The position numbers and the translations under genes are program-made. This document shows, one piece after another, positions 8,282 through 16,523 of a stretch of DNA of 64,000 nt. Every line of letters begins with the position of its first letter. Positions within the stretch are counted from its first letter, which is position 1. The notes under the pieces are model-generated. The model was given only the letters and a program-made list of their open reading frames with translations. It was not told the DNA's origin and did no database searches. This DNA is from Roseovarius sp. (GTDB lineage: Bacteria > Pseudomonadota > Alphaproteobacteria > Rhodobacterales > Rhodobacteraceae): NCBI RefSeq assembly GCF_030373445.1, contig NZ_JAUCYU010000009.1:62001-126000 (forward strand). Direction: 5' to 3'.

Positions 8282-9073
8282 TCAGGCCATCTCAGCCGCG
8301 TTCTCGATCCCCTTCAGCGGCAGGCGTTCATGCGCCAGCGGGCCGAAATCGCGCGGCTGCTTGATATGCGGGAAGAACGACAGGAACAGGCTCAGCATGT
8401 TCGGCCCCATGTTCCGCTCGAACCCCGGGCCGGGGTGATAGCTCTCGGCCTCCATCCCGCCGGCGGTGATGATCGCGTGGCGCCGCAGGCAGAGGTGATA
8501 GACCGTCACCGGCCGCGGCGGGGTGATCTCGATAGCGTTGTACCCGTCGACCATCTGCGCCGCCGGGGTCAGCGTCCGTTCGCTGCCATAGCGCTCGGCA
8601 TAGCCGCTGGGCCGCAGCAGGAACCGCGCGCCGGGCCCGGCCATGATGTCGGCCTGCGGCCGGCCAAAGCCGAAACTGTCGGCCATGATCCGGGTCAGGC
8701 TGCTGCCGTGCGGATGCTTGTCGGACCGCGGCATCAGCGTCATCGCTCCCACCCACAGAAGCTGCATCGGCCCCTGGTCGGTGGTCTGAAGCTTCATGCC
8801 CGGCTCGAGATCCTCGACCGCGACCTGGCCTTGCGTGGTGTTGATCAGCGTGCCGTGCGAAAACGCCGAGAAGGCGGCTTCGAAAATCGGCATCGCCGGA
8901 CCGATCTGGTCCGAGACGCGCACCTGTCCGTCCGACATGAGCGAGGAAATACGGTACTTGCGCATCGCCAGCGTCTTGCGGGCCTGCTGCGGAACGGTGC
9001 CGCGGTCGCGATGTGCAGAAGACTTGTTACCGGAACGCGCGGAAAAATGCGCGGAATCGTAGGGGGATACCAT
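8282..9073 (-). CDS. Hint-domain protein with non-cysteine first position
   Basis: The product is 263 aa. From about residue 70 it has a Hint (hedgehog/intein) module: AFSHGTLINT, QVAVEDLEPGM, later LTPAAQMVDGY and a VYHLCLRRHAIITAGG block with the usual histidine. The N-terminal cysteine that starts the acyl shift in self-splicing Hint proteins is alanine here (A70), so autoprocessing is doubtful. The ATG at 9073 follows AAAGGTG at good spacing. The roughly 60-residue N-terminus is basic and unrecognised. Related stand-alone Hint proteins are common in Rhodobacterales, with unknown function. Confidence 0.75.
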   Translation of the reverse strand: MVSPYDSAHFSARSGNKSSAHRDRGTVPQQARKTLAMRKYRISSLMSDGQVRVSDQIGPAMPIFEAAFSAFSHGTLINTTQGQVAVEDLEPGMKLQTTDQGPMQLLWVGAMTLMPRSDKHPHGSSLTRIMADSFGFGRPQADIMAGPGARFLLRPSGYAERYGSERTLTPAAQMVDGYNAIEITPPRPVTVYHLCLRRHAIITAGGMEAESYHPGPGFERNMGPNMLSLFLSFFPHIKQPRDFGPLAHERLPLKGIENAAEMA

Positions 9074-9165
9074 TATTGAGTCACCTTTATCAGGTTGTCT
9101 CAACCGCGTCGGCCCCCACCGACAACGACAGAAGGACTTGTTACCATTCACGTTGCGATGACAAA

Positions 9166-9180
9166 CAATTGGCGCAATTG
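9166..9180. promoter_or_regulatory. Short palindrome upstream of the Hint gene
   Basis: CAATTGGCGCAATTG lies in an AT-rich stretch 93 bp upstream of the Hint gene ATG. A near-identical AATTGCCGCAATT lies at 34384, in the divergent promoter of the glycosyltransferase module. It could be an operator. Confidence 0.35.
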
Positions 9181-9220
9181 CCCAAGTTTAGTCAAATTTG
9201 ACCAATCACTGTCATGTGCC

Positions 9221-9258
9221 GACCGACAATCTATTAAATTTCGTTAAGATTGTCGGTC
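9221..9258. promoter_or_regulatory. Perfect 12-bp inverted repeat
   Basis: GACCGACAATCT (9221–9232) and AGATTGTCGGTC (9247–9258) are exact inverted repeats around a 14-nt AT-rich centre. It lies 80 bp downstream of the 51-aa ORF stop and about 150 bp upstream of the Hint gene. No U-tract follows, so an operator is as likely as a terminator. Confidence 0.5.
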
Positions 9259-9337
9259 ACGTGTCGACGATTTCGCCACAATTCGGCATTCCCGTCCGAT
9301 TCGAATCGCGCAACTTTGCCACAATTGGCAGCGTCGC

Positions 9338-9493
9338 TCAGGCGGTGCGCACGGCCTTGACCGGTGCGGCGACCGGCGCGGCACCCTGGCCCGCGTGTCG
9401 CAGCGCCGTGTTGCGCATCCCGCGCCGGAACGGCAGCGCCGGCGTCGCCTGCTTGCTGGTTTCGATGACGGATTTCATCCAACGTCTCTTCAT
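9338..9493 (-). CDS. Small basic protein, 51 aa (unrecognised)
   Basis: A 51-aa ORF starts MKRRWMKSVIETS and ends VKAVRTA. AGGGA lies five bases before the ATG at 9493. It is rich in Arg, Ala and Pro and has no membrane segment. Several features favour a real gene: a clean ribosome-binding site, an otherwise empty 711-bp gap, and a composition unlike the AT-rich flanks. I recall similar short MKRRWxKSVIE proteins in Rhodobacteraceae but cannot verify this. The function is unknown. The 291 bp between it and pgeF (9494–9784) show no other gene. Confidence 0.6.
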   Translation of the reverse strand: MKRRWMKSVIETSKQATPALPFRRGMRNTALRHAGQGAAPVAAPVKAVRTA

Positions 9494-9784
9494 TGTCCCT
9501 TACCCTCTTGCTTTGACGGCTCTCGAACCCGGCGGTGTGAGCGCGGCGGCGTCCCTCGTTCCGTTGCCTGCAATATTGCCGGGGTTTGAGGCCACGATTT
9601 GACGCGGGTGTGGGATTCCTCGGTCTTTTGCCGGGCAGGGCGGCCAAAATCCGGAAACCCTGCCAGAGTTCCGGCACATGACTGAAATCATTTAGGAAAT
9701 AGCCTCGACCCAAAGGCCGCCACCGGTCCGGACGGGCGCGATTGTGGCAAGAACGGGCACCGCCCGGTCCCGGCCATGCCCCAT

Positions 9785-10540
9785 TTACAGCCGGATCGCC
9801 GCCAGAAGCCGTCCGTAATCGGCCTCGCCCGCATGGGTCGCGCGCCGGTAGGAATAGAACCGCCCGGCATCGGAATAGGTGCAATGCCGCGTCCATTCCG
9901 CGTGGCCCACCCCGGCGCGGCGCAGCCGGTGCAACCCGAAAGAGGGCAGGTCGAACAGGTAACGGTCGCCCTCGCCATTGGCGAAGAAGCGGTGGTTGTC
10001 CGGGTCGTCGGCCATGAAGTCGTCAAGGAACTCGGGGCCCACCTCGTAGGCCTGTTGGCTGATCGAGGGCCCGATCACCGCCACGATATCCCCGCGCGAC
10101 GCGCCCAGTGCCTCCATCTGCTCCACGGTCTCTTCCAGCACGCCGTCCAGCGCCCCGCGCCAGCCCGCATGGGCCGCGCCGATCACCCCGGCCTGCCGGT
10201 CGGCGAACAGCACCGGCTGGCAATCGGCGGTCAGGATCGCCAGCGCCAGCCCGGGCACCTTCGTCACCATGCCATCGGCCCTGGGCCGCTCCTCCTGCGG
10301 ATCCTCCACCACCTCGACCCGCGCGGAATGCACCTGGTGGACGTTCACGAGATTCTCCGGCCCGAGCCCCAGCGCATCGGCCGCCCGCGTCCGGTTGATC
10401 CGCACCACGTCGGACTGGTCGGATGATCCCAGCCCGCAATTCAGCCCCGAGAACACGCCGGACGACGCCCCGCCCTTGCGGGTGAAGAACCCGTGGCGCA
10501 GCGGGGCAAGGGCGTCGGCGGTGATGATCTCGAGCGTCAT
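9785..10540 (-). CDS. pgeF: Laccase-domain purine nucleoside phosphorylase / peptidoglycan editing factor
   Basis: This 251-aa YfiH-family protein has the metal-site motifs of the family: HQVHS, ADCQPV and HAGWRG. Members have been described as multicopper oxidases, purine nucleoside-processing enzymes, and as a factor preventing mis-incorporation into peptidoglycan. It is the third gene of lgt–midA–pgeF: its ATG overlaps the midA stop by 4 bp (ATGA), indicating translational coupling. Confidence 0.85.
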   Translation of the reverse strand: MTLEIITADALAPLRHGFFTRKGGASSGVFSGLNCGLGSSDQSDVVRINRTRAADALGLGPENLVNVHQVHSARVEVVEDPQEERPRADGMVTKVPGLALAILTADCQPVLFADRQAGVIGAAHAGWRGALDGVLEETVEQMEALGASRGDIVAVIGPSISQQAYEVGPEFLDDFMADDPDNHRFFANGEGDRYLFDLPSFGLHRLRRAGVGHAEWTRHCTYSDAGRFYSYRRATHAGEADYGRLLAAIRL

Positions 10541-11598
10541 GTGTCCAGTCCGGGCGGCGGGGCCGCCCCGTCGGGGGTGAATGCCATTACCTTGAAGAGC
10601 GTCCCCATTTCATGGGGGTGGGTCAAGCGGCGATGCGCGGCAATGTGGGTTTCCAGCCGATCGCCCTCAAGCCCCTTGGCCAGCGCCTGCGCCCGCGCGG
10701 TGATTCCCAGCCGCTCCAGGAACACCCCCTGCGGCGTCAACCGGCTGTACCGGCAGGGCACCGCCCGCGCCAGCGCCTCGAAATCCACATGCGCCGTCAG
10801 GTCGGCCCGCCCCGGCTCGGCCAGCGGGTCCGTGGCCTCGTGCCCCTTCACCGCCTGCCACGTATCGCCCAGCGACCGCCAGTCGCCGTAATCCACGATC
10901 AGCGCGGCGCCGCCATGTTTCGCGATCCGCCCGCCGATCTCGGCCGCGATACTTTCGCCCATGGGCGAGAATTCGACGATATCCCCGTCCCGCGTATCCT
11001 CCAGCCGGTGCTCCAGCGGTGCCATCGCCTTCGGATCGCTCAGCCCGATCGCCAGCGCCTCGCCCTCGAGCCCCACCAGCCGTTCCCGCCAGCGCTCGCC
11101 CTCCCGCTGCACCTGCCGCACGGGCAGGGCATCGAAGAACTCGTTCGCGACCACGAAAAGCGGCAGCTCCGGCAGGTCGCCCACGCTCTCGCGCCACGCG
11201 ATGCCCGGCCACGTGACCGTCTGCGCCTGCACCTGCCTGAGCGCCGGCGACGTCTCCACAAGGTTCACCCGCGCCGCGTCGTGAAACCCGGCCACCCCCT
11301 TCGTCGCCCGCAGCACATCCGCCATCAGCGTCCCGCGCCCCGGCCCCAGCTCGGCCAGCACGAACGCCTCCGGCGCCCCCTGGTCCATCCACGCCTGCGC
11401 CAGCGCCAGCCCGATCAGCTCGCCGAACATCTGGCTCATCTCCGGCGCCGTTATGAAATCGCCCGCCGTGCCCAGCGGGTCGCGCGTGGCGTAATAGCCA
11501 TGCTCGGGATGCATCAGGCAGACGGCCATGTACTCCGCCACCGTCATCGGCCCGTTGGCCCTTATCTGGCTGACAAGATGCTCCTTCAGCGCGGTCAT
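10537..11598 (-). CDS. SAM-dependent methyltransferase, MidA/NDUFAF7 family
   Basis: The product is 353 aa. After an N-terminal [27 protein letters not shown] region comes the SAM-binding [14 protein letters not shown] motif, then [13 protein letters not shown], both typical of the DUF185/MidA family. The mitochondrial relative NDUFAF7 methylates an arginine of complex I. The ATG at 11598 overlaps the lgt stop by 4 bp. The frame stays open far upstream antisense to nothing functional, so the shorter start is preferred. Confidence 0.88.
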   Translation of the reverse strand: MTALKEHLVSQIRANGPMTVAEYMAVCLMHPEHGYYATRDPLGTAGDFITAPEMSQMFGELIGLALAQAWMDQGAPEAFVLAELGPGRGTLMADVLRATKGVAGFHDAARVNLVETSPALRQVQAQTVTWPGIAWRESVGDLPELPLFVVANEFFDALPVRQVQREGERWRERLVGLEGEALAIGLSDPKAMAPLEHRLEDTRDGDIVEFSPMGESIAAEIGGRIAKHGGAALIVDYGDWRSLGDTWQAVKGHEATDPLAEPGRADLTAHVDFEALARAVPCRYSRLTPQGVFLERLGITARAQALAKGLEGDRLETHIAAHRRLTHPHEMGTLFKVMAFTPDGAAPPPGLDT

Positions 11599-12479
11599 GC
11601 CGGCCCGCGCGCCCGGATCACCAGGTAGGCGGCCAGCGCGAACATCGGCAGCGACAATATTTGCCCCATGGTCAGCCCGTAGCCGCCCACGTGGAAGGCC
11701 AGCCCCAGCGGGTTGCCCTCCGACACGAACTGCGCATCCGGCTGCCGCACGAACTCTACCAGGAACCGCGCCAGGCCATAGCCCGCGAAGAACACCCCCG
11801 TCACCGTGCCCACCCGCTTCAGCGCGCCTTTCCGGAACACCAGCCACAACAGCACGGCACCCAGGATCAGCCCCTCCAGCAACGCCTCGTAAAGCTGTGA
11901 GGGATGCCGCGCACAGGCGCCCACCACCTCGGGGCAATACTGCGCCATCTCGCCGGGGAAGATCACGCCCCACGGCAGGTCGGTCGGCCGCCCCCACAGC
12001 TCGGCATTGATGAAATTCGCGATCCGCCCCAGCAAAAGCCCCACCGGCGTCGCCATGCACAGCACGTCCGCCACCGACAGCCACGGAATCCGCTGCCGCC
12101 ACGAGAAGCCCACGCAGGCGATGATCACCCCGAGAAGCCCGCCATGGAACGACATGCCGCCCTGCCACAGCATCAGGATCTCGGCCGGATTCTGAACGAA
12201 ATAAGCAGGCTTGTAGAACAACACGTAGCCCAGCCGCCCGCCAAGGATGACACCCAGCACCACCCAGGTCAGCAGGTCCTCGACCTGGCTTTCCTTCATA
12301 ACGGGCGTGTCGTTCTTCCACAGGTGCGGCCGGCGCAGCGTCGCCACCACCAGCCGCCAGCCGATGATGATGCCCACGATATAGGCCATCGCGTACCAGC
12401 GCAGCGCGAATTCCATGCCGAAGATCGGCAGGGTGAAGATCTCGGGCGACAGATCGGGGAATTGGATGGCGGCCTGCAT
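11595..12479 (-). CDS. lgt: Prolipoprotein diacylglyceryl transferase
   Basis: The product is a 294-aa inner-membrane protein with about seven hydrophobic segments. It transfers diacylglycerol from phosphatidylglycerol to the lipobox cysteine of prolipoproteins. The Lgt signature [21 protein letters not shown] is present, as is the conserved [12 protein letters not shown] loop. It heads a three-gene operon with midA and pgeF (4-bp overlaps) and diverges from ubiK, with 110 bp between the starts. Confidence 0.95.
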   Translation of the reverse strand: MQAAIQFPDLSPEIFTLPIFGMEFALRWYAMAYIVGIIIGWRLVVATLRRPHLWKNDTPVMKESQVEDLLTWVVLGVILGGRLGYVLFYKPAYFVQNPAEILMLWQGGMSFHGGLLGVIIACVGFSWRQRIPWLSVADVLCMATPVGLLLGRIANFINAELWGRPTDLPWGVIFPGEMAQYCPEVVGACARHPSQLYEALLEGLILGAVLLWLVFRKGALKRVGTVTGVFFAGYGLARFLVEFVRQPDAQFVSEGNPLGLAFHVGGYGLTMGQILSLPMFALAAYLVIRARGPA

Positions 12480-12589
12480 TTGTGTCTCTCTGCCTCTGTC
12501 GCCACGGGGAAGTCAACGGGGAAGTCGACCTTGCGCGGCGGGGTTTTGCGGCCCATATAGATTGCAAATATAACGCCGGAGCAATCCCC

Positions 12590-12826
12590 ATGCAGACCCG
12601 CAACAAGGTATTCGACGACATCTCGCAGCTCATGACCAACGCCATGGGCGTGGCCCAGGGCGCGCGGGAAGAGGCCGAGACGGCAATGAAGTCGATGATC
12701 GACCGCTGGCTCGCCGACCGAGATTTCGTCACGCGCGAGGAATTCGACGCCGTCCGCGCCATGGCCCAAAAGGCCCGCGAGGAGAACGAGGCGCTCAAGG
12801 CCCGCATCGAGGCGCTGGAGAAGTAA
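12590..12826 (+). CDS. ubiK: Ubiquinone biosynthesis accessory factor UbiK (BMFP family)
   Basis: The product is 78 aa. It starts MQTRNKVFDDISQLMTNAMG and ends in a coiled coil (REENEALKARIEALEK), the trimeric-coil layout of the BMFP/YqiC family. In E. coli UbiK helps the late, soluble ubiquinone-biosynthesis complex. The ATG at 12590 follows a GGAG site; an upstream in-frame ATG at 12482 lacks one and would overlap the promoter of lgt. A terminator follows at 12889. Confidence 0.85.
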   Translation: MQTRNKVFDDISQLMTNAMGVAQGAREEAETAMKSMIDRWLADRDFVTREEFDAVRAMAQKAREENEALKARIEALEK

Positions 12827-12888
12827 GCGTCGGGCGGGCATTGGCCCGCCACTGTCGCACCCTGCCACGCTCGGCGCGGCGGCCGTAG

Positions 12889-12912
12889 GGTGGGTGCCAA
12901 CCCACCTTTTCC
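12889..12912 (+). terminator. ubiK intrinsic terminator
   Basis: GGTGGGT/ACCCACC with a GCCA loop is followed by TTTT. It is 62 bp downstream of the ubiK stop. Confidence 0.75.
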
Positions 12913-12964
12913 CCGCACCACGTCCCTATCCAAGCCCCGCCCGGCGTGCCACGCCCCAACCGCT

Positions 12965-13312
12965 CTACCCGGAAACCGGCGACTGCTGATGCGCCAGCAA
13001 CCGCCACCCCTCGTCCCCCTTCACATACGTGCTCATGCACAGCGCCACGTAAGCCGCCTCGCCCTTCCGTTTGCCCGTCGCGCGGTACGCCAGCACCACC
13101 GTGTCCCCCATCCCGGTCGCCTCCCGCTCGTCGAACCGCACCTCGGCCCAGCGCGGCGCCTGTTTGAGCCCCTCGACGATCTCCTCCCCGGCCAGGATTC
13201 CCACCGGATCGGGAAACACCATCCGCGCATCCGGCGCCATCGCGCGGCCATAGAACTCCGGCCCATCGAGCCAGAAGCTCTTCTCCATCTTCCACAGCTC
13301 GTCATGTGCCAT
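12965..13312 (-). CDS. SnoaL/NTF2-like small protein
   Basis: The product is 115 aa with the cone-shaped NTF2-like pattern: an N-terminal helix (MAHDELWKMEKSFWLDG), FYGRAMAPDARMVFPDP, and a C-terminal sheet ending RLLAHQQSP. Such proteins include small enzymes and ligand-binding domains. The ATG at 13312 matches the usual DUF4440/SnoaL N-terminus. No partner gene is evident and the ligand is unknown. Confidence 0.65.
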   Translation of the reverse strand: MAHDELWKMEKSFWLDGPEFYGRAMAPDARMVFPDPVGILAGEEIVEGLKQAPRWAEVRFDEREATGMGDTVVLAYRATGKRKGEAAYVALCMSTYVKGDEGWRLLAHQQSPVSG

Positions 13313-13693
13313 GCCGGCCGCCTTCCTTTCCACGCCAACCGGCAGCCTCGGCCCGCGGTTCCCGGCGCATTGCATACCGCAAGGTGAGTTCCCCCGTCCC
13401 GGCCCCCGAGCCGGGACCTCGCTCAAACCAGAGGCCCCGGGTCAGGCCCGGGGCGGACAAACCCTAAAGGGCCGGGAGCGATCCCCCACATGACACCCCC
13501 AACTCATCTTGATGAAGTTTTGACGTCATCCACAACTTATTGAGGTTATCCCCAACAAATAGCTTTACAGGCTGCAATCCACTCGCCACGATATATGGTA
13601 GGGACAGAGGGAATAAGCCCCCGTTCTAGAGCAGGCACCTAGCGCTTGGGGCGCTGCCAAGCCCCCGCGCTACAACTCACAAGAGGTGGCGGC
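13313..13693. other. Intergenic region between NTF2-like and YbjN genes
   Basis: These 381 bp separate divergent genes. The segment 13510–13580 is markedly AT-rich compared with its surroundings and holds two 9-mers one mismatch from a DnaA box, TCATCCACA and TTATCCCCA. An AAGAGGTGG ribosome-binding site precedes the ATG at 13694. No gene was seen. Confidence 0.4.
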
Positions 13694-14194
13694 ATGGCAT
13701 TATCCGAGCAGTTTCTGAGTGAAGATCTTCACCCCATCGATATCGTCGAGCATCTCGCCGAGCATCACGACTGGGATTTCGACCGGATCGGAGACGATCA
13801 GATCGCCATGGCCGTCGAGGGCCAGTGGCGCACCTATTCGGTCACGCTGGCATGGTCCGCCTATGACGAGACCCTGCGCATGGTCTGCACCTTCGAGATG
13901 GAGCCGCCGGAAGACAAGCTGCCGGTCCTCTACCAGACCCTCAACGAAGTGAACGACCAGTGCTGGGCCGGCGCCTTCACCTACTGGGCCGAGCAGAAGC
14001 TGATGGTCTACCGCTACGGCCTCGTCATGGCCGGCGCGCCCAGCGTCTGCCCCGAACAGGTCGACACGCTGATCAACGCCGCCGTCCTCAGCGCCGAGCG
14101 CTTCTACCCGGCCTTCCAGCTTGTCGTCTGGGGCGACCGTACTCCGCGCGACGCCATGCAGGTCGCCATCGCCGAGGCTTACGGCACCGCCTGA
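13694..14194 (+). CDS. YbjN domain-containing protein
   Basis: The product is 166 aa. The pattern (IDIVEHLAEHHDWDFDRIGDDQIAM, then LPVLYQTLNEVNDQCWAGAF) matches YbjN proteins, which resemble the type III chaperone fold and are linked to stress and motility phenotypes in enterobacteria. It is soluble with no signal peptide. The ATG at 13694 has a good ribosome-binding site. It is followed by proC at 138 bp. Confidence 0.75.
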   Translation: MALSEQFLSEDLHPIDIVEHLAEHHDWDFDRIGDDQIAMAVEGQWRTYSVTLAWSAYDETLRMVCTFEMEPPEDKLPVLYQTLNEVNDQCWAGAFTYWAEQKLMVYRYGLVMAGAPSVCPEQVDTLINAAVLSAERFYPAFQLVVWGDRTPRDAMQVAIAEAYGTA

Positions 14195-14332
14195 TTTCAC
14201 GGCAATCCGCCGCGCCCGGCGGGCGATGCTTCGCCGGGTCGCGCCGCGCCGCTTTTCCCGCCATTGAATCCCGCGGGATGCGGGCGTAACACTCTCCCCC
14301 GAATGCCGTTCATCAAGGCAAGGGGGACAGGG

Positions 14333-15148
14333 ATGACCACGGACAACGTAGCCCGCAACGGGCTGGTGCTGCTGGGCTGCGGCAAGATGGGCTCGGCCAT
14401 GCTGGCAGGCTGGCTGAAGCGGGGCCTGCCGCCGCAAAGCGTCTGGGTGATCGACCCGAAACCCTCCGAATGGCTGCAAACCACCGGCGTCACCCTCAAC
14501 GGCGACCTGCCGAAACAGCCCGCCATCGTGCTCATCGCCGTGAAACCCCAGATGATGGGCGACGCGCTGCCCGCCATCGCCGCCATGGGCGGGGGCAGGA
14601 CCCTCTTCGTCTCCGTCGCCGCCGGCACGCCGATTTCCGCCTTCGAGGCCGCGCTCGGCGATGACAGCCCGATCATCCGTGCCATGCCCAACACGCCCGC
14701 CGCCGTGGGCCGGGGCATCACCGCCATCATCGGCAACGCGCACGCCACGCCCGCCCATCTCGACACCGCCGAGGAGCTGCTGACAGCGGTGGGGCAGGTG
14801 GTCCGCCTCGACAGCGAGGACCAGATGGATGCCGTCACCGGCGTCTCGGGCTCCGGCCCGGCCTACGTGTTCCACATGATCGAATGCCTGGCCAAGGCGG
14901 GCGAGGCGCAAGGTTTGTCCCCCGCGCTGGCCATGCAGCTCGCCCAGGCCACCGTCGCCGGGGCAGGGGCGCTCGCCGAAGAGGCCGAGGAAACCCCCGC
15001 CCAGCTTCGCGTCAACGTCACCAGCCCCAACGGCACCACGCAGGCCGGGCTGGAGGTGCTGATGGATGAAGATACCGGCCTCCCGCCCTTGATGAAGAAA
15101 ACCGTGGCCGCCGCCACCGACCGCTCGAAAGAACTCCGCAATGGCTGA
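14333..15148 (+). CDS. proC: Pyrroline-5-carboxylate reductase
   Basis: The product is 271 aa and catalyses the last step of proline synthesis, P5C + NAD(P)H to proline. The N-terminal Rossmann motif GCGKMGSAM and the C-terminal SGSGPAYVF segment with the conserved TVAGAGAL region are present. The start at 14333 follows AGGGGGA. Its 3' end overlaps the next gene by 8 bp. Confidence 0.93.
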   Translation: MTTDNVARNGLVLLGCGKMGSAMLAGWLKRGLPPQSVWVIDPKPSEWLQTTGVTLNGDLPKQPAIVLIAVKPQMMGDALPAIAAMGGGRTLFVSVAAGTPISAFEAALGDDSPIIRAMPNTPAAVGRGITAIIGNAHATPAHLDTAEELLTAVGQVVRLDSEDQMDAVTGVSGSGPAYVFHMIECLAKAGEAQGLSPALAMQLAQATVAGAGALAEEAEETPAQLRVNVTSPNGTTQAGLEVLMDEDTGLPPLMKKTVAAATDRSKELRNG

Positions 15149-15482
15149 CGAAATAACCTTCGACGACTTCCTCAAGGTCGACATCCGCGTGGGCCGCGTG
15201 ATCCGCGCCGAACCCTTCCCCGAGGCCCGCAAGCCCGCCATCAAGATGTGGATCGATTTCGGCCCCGAGATCGGCGAGCGCAAGACCTCTGCGCAGCTCA
15301 CCGCCCACTACACGCCCGAAAGCCTGACAGGCCGGCAGGTCATGGGCGTGGTCAACTTCCCGCCCCGCCAGATCGGACCCTTCATGTCCGAAGTGCTGGT
15401 GCTCGGTGCTGCCGATCCGCAAGGTGGTATCGTCCTCATCGCCCCCGACCAGGAAGTTGCCGAAGGGGAGCGGATGCACTGA
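15141..15482 (+). CDS. csaA: tRNA-binding (OB-fold) protein, CsaA type
   Basis: The product is 113 aa, a single EMAP-II/CsaA-like OB fold. It opens DFLKVDIRVGRVIRAEPFPEARK and ends EGERMH, the usual CsaA layout. CsaA proteins bind tRNA and have been proposed as export chaperones. The gene overlaps proC by 8 bp and ends TGATG, sharing a base with the next ATG, so the three genes are translationally coupled. Confidence 0.85.
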   Translation: MADEITFDDFLKVDIRVGRVIRAEPFPEARKPAIKMWIDFGPEIGERKTSAQLTAHYTPESLTGRQVMGVVNFPPRQIGPFMSEVLVLGAADPQGGIVLIAPDQEVAEGERMH

Positions 15483-16435
15483 TGCGGGTGCTCTTCACCA
15501 CACGCCTGCCCGATGCCGTCATCGCCCGCGCCGAACAGCATTTCGACGTCGAGATCCGCGAAGATACGCGGCCGCTGAAAGTCGGCCAGATGCGCGCGGC
15601 GCTCACGCTTTACGACGGTGTCCTGCCCACCCTGGGCGATTTCTTTACGGCGGATGTCTTCGAAGGCTCCGAAGGCTCCCGCTGCAAGGTGCTGGCCAAT
15701 TTCGGCGTCGGCTACAACCATATCGACGTGGCCGCCGCCCGCGCCGCCGGGCTGATGGTCACCAACACCCCCGGCGCCGTCACCGACGCCACCGCCGATA
15801 TTGCCCTCACCCTCATGCTGATGACCGCCCGCCGCGCGGGCGAGGGCGAGCGCCTTCTGCGCGCCGGCAAGTGGACGGGCTGGACCCCCACGCAACTCCT
15901 CGGCCTGCATGTCACCGGCAAGACCGTGGGCATCATCGGCATGGGCCGCATCGGCCAGGCCATCGCCCGGCGCTGTCACTATGGCTTCGGGATGAACGTG
16001 GTTTATTTCAACAGATCGCCCAAGGATGTGGACATCGAGGCCCGGCAGGTTGAAACCATGCAAGAGCTGGCTGGTCTTTCCGATTTTGTCGTCACCGCCG
16101 TGCCGGGCGGGGGCGAGAACCAGTATCTCGTCGGCGAAGAGCTCTTCTCCGCCATGCAGCCCCATGCCCGCTTCATCAACATCGCCCGCGGCGACGTGGT
16201 CGACGAGGACGCGCTGATCGAGGCGCTGAAAACCGGGCAGATCGGCGGTGCCGGGCTCGATGTCTACGAGCACGAGCCGAAAGTGCCCGAGGCGCTGACC
16301 AAGATGGAGAACGTCGCCCTCCTGCCGCATCTCGGTACCGCCGCGCTGGAAGTGCGCGAACGGATGGGGTTCGTCGCCGTCGACAACCTCGTCGCCGCGC
16401 TCAACGGGAATATCCCGCCCAACCTCGTCAACTGA
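15482..16435 (+). CDS. D-isomer specific 2-hydroxyacid dehydrogenase
   Basis: The product is 317 aa. It has the NAD-binding GMGRIGQAIARR motif, the substrate Arg in NIARGDVVDE, a Glu, and the catalytic HLGTAA histidine near the C-terminus. Glyoxylate/hydroxypyruvate reductases have this layout. An upstream extension in the same frame (from 15248) runs over csaA and was rejected. The start shares one base with the csaA stop (TGATG). Confidence 0.88.
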   Translation: MRVLFTTRLPDAVIARAEQHFDVEIREDTRPLKVGQMRAALTLYDGVLPTLGDFFTADVFEGSEGSRCKVLANFGVGYNHIDVAAARAAGLMVTNTPGAVTDATADIALTLMLMTARRAGEGERLLRAGKWTGWTPTQLLGLHVTGKTVGIIGMGRIGQAIARRCHYGFGMNVVYFNRSPKDVDIEARQVETMQELAGLSDFVVTAVPGGGENQYLVGEELFSAMQPHARFINIARGDVVDEDALIEALKTGQIGGAGLDVYEHEPKVPEALTKMENVALLPHLGTAALEVRERMGFVAVDNLVAALNGNIPPNLVN

Positions 16436-16523
16436 CCCGGCGTTCCGGCAAGGCTTCGCCGGTTCCGCTTGACCTTCAGGCCCGCCTGCGTTGATCTGGG
16501 CGATACACCTGATGAGAGCCACA

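Noticed and set aside
11599..12933. N-terminal extension of the MidA frame
   Set aside because: This part overlaps lgt in another frame; the MidA start at 11598 overlaps the lgt stop by 4 bp, giving a normal operon.
13510..13580. Replication origin
   Set aside because: Two DnaA-box-like words and AT-richness are present, but there is no dnaA, repABC, parAB or cluster of exact boxes.
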